Assembly (NCBI GenBank): GCA_049509915.1
Contig: JBEKZL010000138.1
Coordinates: forward strand, 1 to 19,612
Source of the DNA: JBEKYD01 sp049509915
GTDB taxonomy: Bacteria > Acidobacteriota > Terriglobia > Bryobacterales > Bryobacteraceae
DNA: 19,612 bases
Direction: 5' to 3'
Shown here: positions 7,249 to 13,969 of the stretch, piece after piece
Numbering within the stretch: position 1 is the first letter of the stretch
How the letters are laid out: each line of letters opens with the position of its first letter
Translations under genes and position numbers: made by a program
Notes under the pieces: generated by a model
What the model saw: only the letters and a program-made list of their open reading frames with translations
Told to the model about the DNA's origin: nothing
Databases searched by the model: none

Positions 7249-8256
7249 TTACTTCGGGTTGCTCTTGCGGATCTCTTCCAGGCGCTTGGCGAGATAGTCC
7301 TGGTATTCCTTGATTAATGCCGGGTCGTGCGGACTGCCGTAGATATCGGTGGACTTGTACTTACCTTCGTCGAACTTCTTCTTGGTCCACTCGTCGTGAA
7401 CGTGGATGGTGTCGGCCCGGTCCACGATGCCCTCGATCAACTGCGGCGGAACGAAGGTAACGCCCTCGGGATCGCCGATTGCCACATCGCCAGGCATGAC
7501 GGTAACGTCGCCGATGCGAACTGGAACGTTCACCGCCGCTACCGTGGCGCCGCCAATCGCACTCGGATGCACGCTGCGGAAGTAAGCCGGCATCTCGATC
7601 TCGCGGATTCCTTCCAGGTCGCGTACAGCGCCATCCACCACCAGGCCGCCACCCTTGGTGGCCTTCATGATGTAGTAGAAGAGATTGTCGCCCACGATGG
7701 TGCCGCCTTCCTTCTTCCCGTACAGATCCACCACCAGGACGTCGCCAGGCTGCAACATGTCGATCACGGTCTGGTTCCCCAACCGGTCGATGCCCTTCGT
7801 CTTGGCCTTGGCGTTGACTACTGCGTCCAGGTCGGGGCGCGCCGGCAGGAAAGCCATGGTGACCACCCGGCCCACCATCTTCTTATCGGGATGTGGAACC
7901 ATCCAGTCGCCGACATACTGGCTGTAGGGGTTGCCGCGGCCGCCCATGCCGGGGATGCCATTACCGCCGCCGCCTCTTCCACCCGCCTGCGCACCGCCCG
8001 CCGGTGCACCGCCGGGAGGAGCCCAATTGATGATGATCTCTTCGCTCGATAGGCCCCGAGCCCGTTCCAACAGGCCATCGGAAACCTTGGGCCGCCCGTC
8101 GGCGAAGCGTTCTCCGGACCAGTTTGGCGTATATTCGATGATCTGCTCGCGGGTCCAGGTCCACAGTTGTGCGTGGGCTGGCATGGGCGCAAGCACAGGC
8201 AAAATCCAGGCGCCCAGCGCGAGCGCCATGTAGCCGAAGTCTCGTTTCCGAATCAT
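7249..8256 (-). CDS. Exported RraA-fold protein (4-hydroxy-4-methyl-2-oxoglutarate aldolase-like)
   Basis: This 335-aa protein has an N-terminal Sec-type signal (hydrophobic residues 9-24, then APMPAHA, cleavage near 29/30) and an RraA-like domain in about residues 120-300. The domain carries the family metal and substrate motif GGLVVDGAVRD, with Asp208, Arg212 and Asp213. PGDVLVVD and the loop GDVAIGDPEGVTFVPP are also typical. Family members with this motif cleave or decarboxylate 2-oxo acids using Mg2+; others (RraA proper) bind RNase E. The export signal argues against the RNase role. Before the domain comes a Gly/Ala/Pro-rich stretch (about 81-108) that looks like a flexible linker. GGAAGGAGG stands about 12 nt before the ATG. 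The gene starts 24 bp after the stop of the enolase-superfamily gene, so the two are almost certainly one transcript. Substrate unknown. Confidence 0.85.
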   Translation of the reverse strand: MIRKRDFGYMALALGAWILPVLAPMPAHAQLWTWTREQIIEYTPNWSGERFADGRPKVSDGLLERARGLSSEEIIINWAPPGGAPAGGAQAGGRGGGGNGIPGMGGRGNPYSQYVGDWMVPHPDKKMVGRVVTMAFLPARPDLDAVVNAKAKTKGIDRLGNQTVIDMLQPGDVLVVDLYGKKEGGTIVGDNLFYYIMKATKGGGLVVDGAVRDLEGIREIEMPAYFRSVHPSAIGGATVAAVNVPVRIGDVTVMPGDVAIGDPEGVTFVPPQLIEGIVDRADTIHVHDEWTKKKFDEGKYKSTDIYGSPHDPALIKEYQDYLAKRLEEIRKSNPK

Positions 8257-8280
8257 GGTGAGTGTTGTCCTCCTTCCGGA

Positions 8281-9687
8281 TCAGCCGCGACGCTTGGCCT
8301 CGGCCTCTTCCGCCTTAATCATGCTCCAAAGGTGATCTCCGGAGCGCTCGTTGTCCCACTCCGGGGTAGGAGCGAAATAAGCCGTGCCGGGCGCCAAGTG
8401 CTGCTTCACCACCTCATCGTTCAAGGTAATGCCCAGACCGGGCTTATCCGGAACCTTGATGAATCCTTTGTTGATGATGGGCTTCTCGATGCCGTTCACC
8501 AGGTCCTGCCAGAACGGTACGTCCAGGGAGTGGTTTTCGCACGCCAGGAAATTCTCGGTGGCGGCGGCGCAGTGAACGCTCGCCATGGCGCCGACCGGAG
8601 TGCCGGCATAGTGCATAGCCATGGGCACACCCAACTCGAAAGCCGCGTCGCCGATCTTGTGCGTCTCCAGGATTCCGCCCGAAGTCGAAATGTCCGGATG
8701 AATCTTGCTGATGGCGTGCTTCTCACACAGGTTGATGAAGCCTTCTTTAAGATAGATGTCTTCGCCGGTGTTGATCGGCGTGGGACTCTCGGCGGTGATG
8801 TGAGCCAACATCTCGGTGTACTGCCACGGAATCACATCCTCCATCCAGGAAAGGTTGAACCTCTCGTAAGCCTTCCCGAGCCGGATGATGGAGTTCACAC
8901 CCAGATGGCCGAGATGGTCCATGGAAAGCGGAATCTCCATCCCTACGGCTTCGCGCGCCGCCTGCACGTATTCGGAGAGCTTCTCGATGCCCTTTTCAGT
9001 CACCTCCGCGGCCACGAAGGGGTGCGGCAGCACTCGTCGCTCCCACATGGTCTGCTCCGCGGGCTCGGTCACGGTGCCGGGGATCTTTTCCACAAGGTTG
9101 ATGCCGACGTCCATCTTCAGCCACGTCAGGCCCATCTCTTCCTTCCGGGCCTTCAGCCGTTGCGCGAAGACTTTCGGATCCTCCGATTCCTCTGTATCCG
9201 CGTAAATCCGGATGCGGTCGCGAAACTTGCCGCCCAGCATCTGGTAGATGGGCACATTGTATACTTTGCCGGCAATGTCCCACAGAGCCTCTTCAACCGC
9301 CACCACGCCGCCGGCCTGCCGGCCATGGTATCCGAACTGTTTGATCTTCTGCCAGAGGTACGTGATGTTGAGCGGGTTCTCATTCAACAAACGGCTCTTC
9401 AGAAACAGGGCGTAGGTCGGGCTGGCGCCGTCGCGGACTTCTCCAATTCCATACACGCCCTGGTTAGTGTCGATGCGGATCAGGGGGCAAGGGCTTGGCC
9501 CGGGTTTCACAACGACGCAGACTCGAAGGTCGGTGATCTTGAGCGCCGACGGGCTCGAGTTCATATTGACATTCTTTTGTGCCGCCTGTTCGGCCGCCGC
9601 TTCCCGCGACAACAGCGCTCCACCCATGATCCCGGCCGAGGCCTTGAACAGGGCCCGCCGTCCCAGCTTTTCGTTGCGTTTAAGCAT
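8281..9687 (-). CDS. Exported mandelate racemase/muconate lactonizing enzyme family protein, sugar-acid dehydratase-like
   Basis: This is an enolase-superfamily enzyme of 468 aa. The N-terminus has a twin-arginine-like motif (GRRALFK) followed by a hydrophobic stretch to about residue 34, so export by Tat is likely. A capping domain is followed by a barrel with the metal ligands Asp257, Glu283 and Glu309, spaced exactly 26 and 26 residues. Asp332 (HPDIS) and His359 (MHYAG) form the Asp-His dyad with the 27-residue spacing of mandelate racemase. Lys191 in WLKMD is the candidate for the opposite-face base. The family abstracts the alpha-proton of a carboxylate; dehydratases of sugar acids are the most common relatives with such a His. 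GGTAGGGGGAA precedes the ATG. The gene is followed 24 bp later by the RraA-fold gene, which suggests a two-step 2-oxo-acid pathway. The exact substrate cannot be read from sequence. Confidence 0.92.
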   Translation of the reverse strand: MLKRNEKLGRRALFKASAGIMGGALLSREAAAEQAAQKNVNMNSSPSALKITDLRVCVVVKPGPSPCPLIRIDTNQGVYGIGEVRDGASPTYALFLKSRLLNENPLNITYLWQKIKQFGYHGRQAGGVVAVEEALWDIAGKVYNVPIYQMLGGKFRDRIRIYADTEESEDPKVFAQRLKARKEEMGLTWLKMDVGINLVEKIPGTVTEPAEQTMWERRVLPHPFVAAEVTEKGIEKLSEYVQAAREAVGMEIPLSMDHLGHLGVNSIIRLGKAYERFNLSWMEDVIPWQYTEMLAHITAESPTPINTGEDIYLKEGFINLCEKHAISKIHPDISTSGGILETHKIGDAAFELGVPMAMHYAGTPVGAMASVHCAAATENFLACENHSLDVPFWQDLVNGIEKPIINKGFIKVPDKPGLGITLNDEVVKQHLAPGTAYFAPTPEWDNERSGDHLWSMIKAEEAEAKRRG

Positions 9688-9793
9688 AATCGTTTCCCCC
9701 TACCGGCCCGCCGGATTGCCCGGCTACCTGCGGGTTGCAGAACCCACCTTTTCGGACTTCCTGATGATACTACGTTTGTCTCAGCGAGCGACT

Positions 9794-9824
9794 TCCGGTG
9801 GACCAGCATGGCCAGCCCACCGGA
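9794..9824 (-). terminator. Hairpin between the TonB-dependent receptor stop and the next gene
   Basis: The arms TCCGGTGG (9794-9801) and CCACCGGA (9817-9824) are perfect. The 15-nt interior holds a small CCA/TGG pairing. On the minus strand it starts 12 bp after the receptor's TAA. No U-run follows. It would partly separate the receptor transcript from the dehydratase/RraA pair. Confidence 0.4.
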
Positions 9825-9836
9825 GAATCGGTTCGA

Positions 9837-12800
9837 TTACCAGTAGAACTTCAACGATACCTGCTGGCGACGCGGGGAGTTCGCCTGCGAGGCCCAGTTA
9901 CCGAAATTGGCATTCTGCAGCGAAACGGAACCGCTGCTGACGGGGCCGAACTGAGTCCGATTCAGGAGGTTGAACGTCTCCCATCGAAACTCCAGGCGCT
10001 TCTGCTCTTTCAGGCTGAAGCTCCTGGCGAGCGACAGGCTCTCATTGTAATTCGGGAAGTAGCGGCAATCGGGATTGTACCGCGTGTCGGTGCCAAGCGC
10101 GGTGGTGGGTTGCGTGCCAAACCACGAAACAGGCTGGAAGAAGCTGTCCTTCGCGGGATCGAATCTTCCCGAGTAAGTGCCGCGCCAACCCTGATTACTG
10201 GCTACTGTCGGCCGGTTTCCTCCGTTGAAGATGGGGAAGCTGATGGTAGTCGTCAGACCGATAGGCGTGCCGCTCGAGTACCCGTCGATTCCGCCGAAGC
10301 GCCAGCCGCTAAGAACCGCGGAAGCCACACCGCCGCTGGCCAGGTACTTTCGGCCCTTCCCGAAGGGCAGCGAGTACAAGTAGTTAATCTTGACCACGTG
10401 CGTCTGGTCGTAGGAGGAAATCGATTTTTCCAGTGCGCGGTCGTATTGATTCTCCGGCTCGCTCCCGCCGCTGTCCGCGTCGGTCAACAGCTTGGAGAAC
10501 ACGTAGGAGGCCTGTATGGTCAGGCCCGAGGAATACCGCTTGGTGAACTTTGCCTCCAGGGCATTGTAAGTGGAGTGGCCGATGCGGTCGCCTTGGCCAT
10601 CGATGGTATCGACGGTCGAATACTGCGGGAAAGGCCGCAGCGATTGCGCGACCGTAGCCCCCGTGCCCCAGAGTGTGTTGAAGGAGACGCAGCCGGCGCA
10701 CGTGCTCGACCACGGCGGCGTGACCCCGGCGGCATTGGCGGCGGCTGAACCCACTAGTGAATTCAGTAGGGTGCGCCCCGATGCCGTAAACGGGTTCTCG
10801 TCCGCCGGCAGATCGTTATAGTAGATCTGGTTATACGCCAGAATCGCGGACTGGATGTGCGATGCGAACATCGCCGAGTAGCCGACTTCCACCACCGAAC
10901 TGTTCGTTATCTGGCGTTGGATATTGAACACGTAATTCAGATCGTCGGATGGCGTGACCGCCGTTTTCCCGTTGTAATAAGGTACGTTCGAGCCGTTGCC
11001 GACTGAGGCGTTGATATCGGGCACCTGCGCCCATGCCGGCGCGCCGTTTTGCAATACCCAAAGCGGGTTCAGGCCCTGGCTTTGGTCGGTGACGGTGAGG
11101 CGTTGCACGATTCCCAGGTTGTGCGACGAGCTGCCGACATAAGTGATAGGCCCGTAGCTGCGGGTCGCGGCGGCGCGTATCGTCGTCTTATTGTTCAACG
11201 AATAGGCGAGGCTGAGTCGCGGCCCGAAACCCTTCCAACTCGGGATCAGAGTGTCGCTGCCGATCCTGCCCGGACCCGTGCCGGCGAAAATCAGCGCGCC
11301 TGGAATCCCGCCCGCGGCCGGATTGGCCAAACCCGGAGAGAAATCGCTGGCATCGTTGTTGGCCACCAGCGGCGCTCCGTTCATCTCCACGCGCACGCCC
11401 AGGTTCAAAGTAAGTTTCTGCGTTACACGCCAGTCGTCCTGGATATAAAACTGGTTCGTGCGGAACTGAGTGGCCAGGAATCGCGGCGTGTCGAGCGAAT
11501 AGCCGGAAACCTGCCCCAGCAGGAAGGACGCAAACGCGCCTCCGCCGGCTACGCTCTGGTTGGTGTTCAGCGGTATGCCGGTATTCAAATCCTGGAAAGT
11601 CACGTTGCCGGCGATATTCTGTTCCCCGAAACCGTCGTAATGGGTTGTGTTGTAGTAGTAGCCGCCCTTTAGGGTGTGCTTGCCGAGGCTCTTGGTCATG
11701 TCGTCATGGAACTCGACGACGATGTTATCGGAGCCGTTGGGTGCGGCTACGCCCCAACTAGTGAACTCGCTGTTGGTGAAGTTAATCTGCGGAAAGTCGT
11801 CGCCGCAGGCGGGATAATTGGGTATGCAGATCCCCTTGCTCTGCCAGCTCGTCGGATAAAGGTTGGTGAGTCCCCCGGTTTGGCCGGCGCCTTTCCAGGT
11901 GGCGAACGACCCGTGGTTCTGCGACCAGTTATTACCGCCCGCGTAGAATCGGTTCAGCAAGGTCGGCGTAATGGTGTAATCGTAACTGAAGCGATACACG
12001 TCGGACCCGTTATAGCCGGGGTTGCCGGCCAGCGGGTTGGGCAGACCGGGAGCGCCCGTGGGCCCAAACAGGTCGTGCTCCAGGGTGTGCTCGAAAAAGA
12101 ACGAGATCCTCTGTTTGGAGGTAAGTATCTGGTCGCCCTTGGCGCTGAGCTTGTTGTTCGGCGATATGCTGCTGCCGGCCGAAATATAGTTGTTGCGAAC
12201 GTAAGAGGAGGTGCCGGGCGCCGCCACCACATTGGCTTTAAGCAGCGGCTGCACGAAGTTGACGATCGACTGCGCGATCGGATCGATCCGCGACGTCGGA
12301 ACCATGTTATTGGCGAAAGGCGTTCTGACGTACGAGCCGTTTACCAGCGCGGTGGTAGCAGGGTCGTAGATCTGATACGGCACCCCACTGCCATTCACAA
12401 AGTACTGAAAATTGCCGCTGTACATTTCCTGCGACGGTACGCTATAGGGGCTCGGAGTGGCGCCGATGCGGTTGCGAAAACCTTCGTAGGAAAAAAACCA
12501 GAAAGTCTTGTTCTTGCCGTTATAGATCTTCGGAATAAACAGCGGACCGCCCGCCGTGCCGCCAAAGTCGTTCTGTTTGTAAACCGGCTTGGTGGCGCCG
12601 TAGTAACCTTTGGCGTCCAGATCCTGATTGCGCAGAAACTCATATAAGTCGCCGTGAAACTCGTTGGTGCCCGACTTGGATACAAAACTCATGGCGCCGC
12701 CGGATGCGTGGCCGACCTCGGCCTTGAAGCCGCCGGATACCACGCTGAATTCGGTGAGAGCGTCCAGCGAAGGCGTGTTGTACGCCGTCCAGGTGACTCC

Positions 12801-13412
12801 ATTGCTGTCCAACTGTCCCGCGGTAGTAACCGTAGTACCGTCCAGCGTCATGCCGTAAGCACCGCCGTGGCCGCCGCCCACGCGATATTCACTGGTGCCG
12901 TTCTGCACCGTGACGTTGTTCACTTCCGCCGTGGTGGCCGAGAGGTCAAACGGGCTGCGCACGGCCCCATTGACCAGCACAGGCAACTCGTCCACCATCT
13001 GGTTCGACACCTCGGTCGCCACGCGTGCCGATTCGGACTCGAGCAACTGTGCGTTGGCCACGACCTCGACGGTCTGCTGTGCGGTGCCTACCTCCAACGT
13101 CGCGTTCACAAGCAACGTCGAGCCGGGTTGGACGTCAACATCGTCCGCCACATATGCCTTGAAGCCCGTGCTCTCGACCCGGACCCGGTAGGTACCCACC
13201 GGCAGCGACGGTATGGTGTAATCTCCCGCTGCTGTCGTGGTCGATTTGAAGCTGGTGTTGGTAGCGATCTGTACGGCGATCACGTTCGCGTTGGGCACAA
13301 CTGCCCCGCTCGCGTCTTTTACGGTACCGGTAATGACACCGCGGTCGGTCTGCGCCATAAGCAGGGCGGCAGCCGCCAGGAATAACAGGAAGACCCGGAT
13401 TCTGCTGGACAT
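9837..13412 (-). CDS. Oar-like TonB-dependent outer-membrane receptor with carboxypeptidase regulatory-like domain
   Basis: This outer-membrane protein has 1191 aa from the chosen ATG. A Sec signal (about 1-20, ending LLMAQ) is followed by a carboxypeptidase-regulatory-like beta-sandwich (about 24-110: GVITGTVKDASGAVVPNANV, then AAGDYTIPSLPVGTYRVRVE). A plug-like region contains SVVSGGFKAEVGHASGG and SKSGTNEFHGDLYEFLRN, the hallmark of the large Oar-type receptors of Acidobacteria. The rest is a long beta-barrel ending in the aromatic tail LKFYW, the usual signal for barrel insertion. I place the start at 13412 and not at the GTG at 13427, because that GTG lies inside the GAGGAGG ribosome site. 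Ligand unknown. The neighbouring glycan and sugar-acid enzymes suggest a carbohydrate or complex organic polymer. Confidence 0.94.
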   Translation of the reverse strand: MSSRIRVFLLFLAAAALLMAQTDRGVITGTVKDASGAVVPNANVIAVQIATNTSFKSTTTAAGDYTIPSLPVGTYRVRVESTGFKAYVADDVDVQPGSTLLVNATLEVGTAQQTVEVVANAQLLESESARVATEVSNQMVDELPVLVNGAVRSPFDLSATTAEVNNVTVQNGTSEYRVGGGHGGAYGMTLDGTTVTTAGQLDSNGVTWTAYNTPSLDALTEFSVVSGGFKAEVGHASGGAMSFVSKSGTNEFHGDLYEFLRNQDLDAKGYYGATKPVYKQNDFGGTAGGPLFIPKIYNGKNKTFWFFSYEGFRNRIGATPSPYSVPSQEMYSGNFQYFVNGSGVPYQIYDPATTALVNGSYVRTPFANNMVPTSRIDPIAQSIVNFVQPLLKANVVAAPGTSSYVRNNYISAGSSISPNNKLSAKGDQILTSKQRISFFFEHTLEHDLFGPTGAPGLPNPLAGNPGYNGSDVYRFSYDYTITPTLLNRFYAGGNNWSQNHGSFATWKGAGQTGGLTNLYPTSWQSKGICIPNYPACGDDFPQINFTNSEFTSWGVAAPNGSDNIVVEFHDDMTKSLGKHTLKGGYYYNTTHYDGFGEQNIAGNVTFQDLNTGIPLNTNQSVAGGGAFASFLLGQVSGYSLDTPRFLATQFRTNQFYIQDDWRVTQKLTLNLGVRVEMNGAPLVANNDASDFSPGLANPAAGGIPGALIFAGTGPGRIGSDTLIPSWKGFGPRLSLAYSLNNKTTIRAAATRSYGPITYVGSSSHNLGIVQRLTVTDQSQGLNPLWVLQNGAPAWAQVPDINASVGNGSNVPYYNGKTAVTPSDDLNYVFNIQRQITNSSVVEVGYSAMFASHIQSAILAYNQIYYNDLPADENPFTASGRTLLNSLVGSAAANAAGVTPPWSSTCAGCVSFNTLWGTGATVAQSLRPFPQYSTVDTIDGQGDRIGHSTYNALEAKFTKRYSSGLTIQASYVFSKLLTDADSGGSEPENQYDRALEKSISSYDQTHVVKINYLYSLPFGKGRKYLASGGVASAVLSGWRFGGIDGYSSGTPIGLTTTISFPIFNGGNRPTVASNQGWRGTYSGRFDPAKDSFFQPVSWFGTQPTTALGTDTRYNPDCRYFPNYNESLSLARSFSLKEQKRLEFRWETFNLLNRTQFGPVSSGSVSLQNANFGNWASQANSPRRQQVSLKFYW

Positions 13413-13418
13413 AGAACA

Positions 13419-13425
13419 CCTCCTC
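13419..13425 (-). promoter_or_regulatory. Ribosome binding site that decides the receptor start
   Basis: Read on the minus strand this is GAGGAGG, 6 nt before ATG 13412. The in-frame GTG five codons upstream (13427) overlaps it, so translation from that GTG is unlikely. Confidence 0.8.
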
Positions 13426-13479
13426 ACCTGATTAAACGATACAAATGCCCGAATATCGTGAAGCGAGATTACGTGGTCA

Positions 13480-13508
13480 AAAGTATCTCAAGGCAATGCT
13501 TGTGTCAA
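13480..13508 (-). promoter_or_regulatory. Sigma-70-type promoter for the TonB-dependent receptor
   Basis: On the minus strand a perfect -35 TTGACA (13508-13503) is followed by a 17-bp spacer and TACTTT (13485-13480) as the -10. The -10 lies about 68 bp before the receptor ATG, leaving a leader of about 60 nt. This is the best promoter match I found in the window. Function is inferred from consensus only. Confidence 0.55.
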
Positions 13509-13913
13509 GGGGGGCCCCGTGTTCCCGGCCGTTGGAATAGCGTTATATCCCGGAGGGTAAGCTGCGTGTTGGGACTCTCTCGCGTTCTCCCCGGCCAAGT
13601 GGTATGCGACGTAGACGTGGAGACCGACGTCCGATACCCAGCCGCGACTACCGAGCCGCGACCGCAAGGAAGCGCACCTCTGTGGGCCGCGTCAAGCTCT
13701 TCGGCGACGAACAGCGCTATGGCCCCGCACTGCTCGTCGATACCGGCCTTCCATAGCCATCGCATGCACCCGTGCCGCCCGGCGTTTCCGATCGGGGCCG
13801 TCGTTTGCCGCCCGGTTCTGCGCGGCAGGTTGGCGGGGCGCCCCCGGCGCCGAAATGCACGCCCGAGAAAACATTTTGGTACCAATTCGATCTTTTCCGA
13901 ATCCTGCCCCCGG
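13509..13913 (+). other. Non-coding spacer between divergent genes
   Basis: No convincing gene is present. Frames open across it on both strands give Arg/Pro/Ser-rich translations without domain character. A 50-codon + frame (ATG 13604 to TAG 13756) is Arg-rich at its start and lacks a ribosome site. The 9-mer AGCCGCGAC occurs twice, 14 bp apart (13641-13649 and 13655-13663), giving a short imperfect tandem repeat. The second copy runs into GACCGCAAGGAAGCG, which resembles a dispersed intergenic element I associate with acidobacterial genomes (memory only). Confidence 0.5.
13876..13885 (+). promoter_or_regulatory. 10-bp palindrome upstream of the 1112-aa protein gene, possible operator
   Basis: TTGGTACCAA is a perfect palindrome inside an AT-richer patch (about 13865-13905) of otherwise GC-rich DNA. 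It lies about 30 bp upstream of the candidate -35 of the + strand unit, a position that suits an activator site. No regulator gene is nearby to support this. Confidence 0.25.
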
Positions 13914-13942
13914 TTGCATCGGATCTTTGGTTTAGGTAGAGT
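13914..13942 (+). promoter_or_regulatory. Candidate promoter of the secreted-protein/VWA unit
   Basis: TTGCAT (13914-13919), a 17-bp spacer and TAGAGT (13937-13942) match the -35/-10 layout moderately. The -10 ends 27 bp before the ATG at 13970. The match is only partial (about 3 of 6 and 4 of 6 bases), so this is tentative. Confidence 0.35.
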
Positions 13943-13969
13943 GAGACTCCATAAGCGGGGAGGGCCGCA

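Noticed and set aside
8167..9846. A 559-codon + strand open frame antisense to the enolase-superfamily gene
   Set aside because: The minus strand encodes a complete mandelate-racemase-type active site. The antisense product has no recognisable features.
13604..13756. A 50-codon + frame in the divergent spacer ending VKLFGDEQRYGPALLVDTGLP (last 20 residues natural-looking)
   Set aside because: No ribosome site, an Arg-rich first half and the length make it unsafe to call. It may be a remnant but nothing supports expression.
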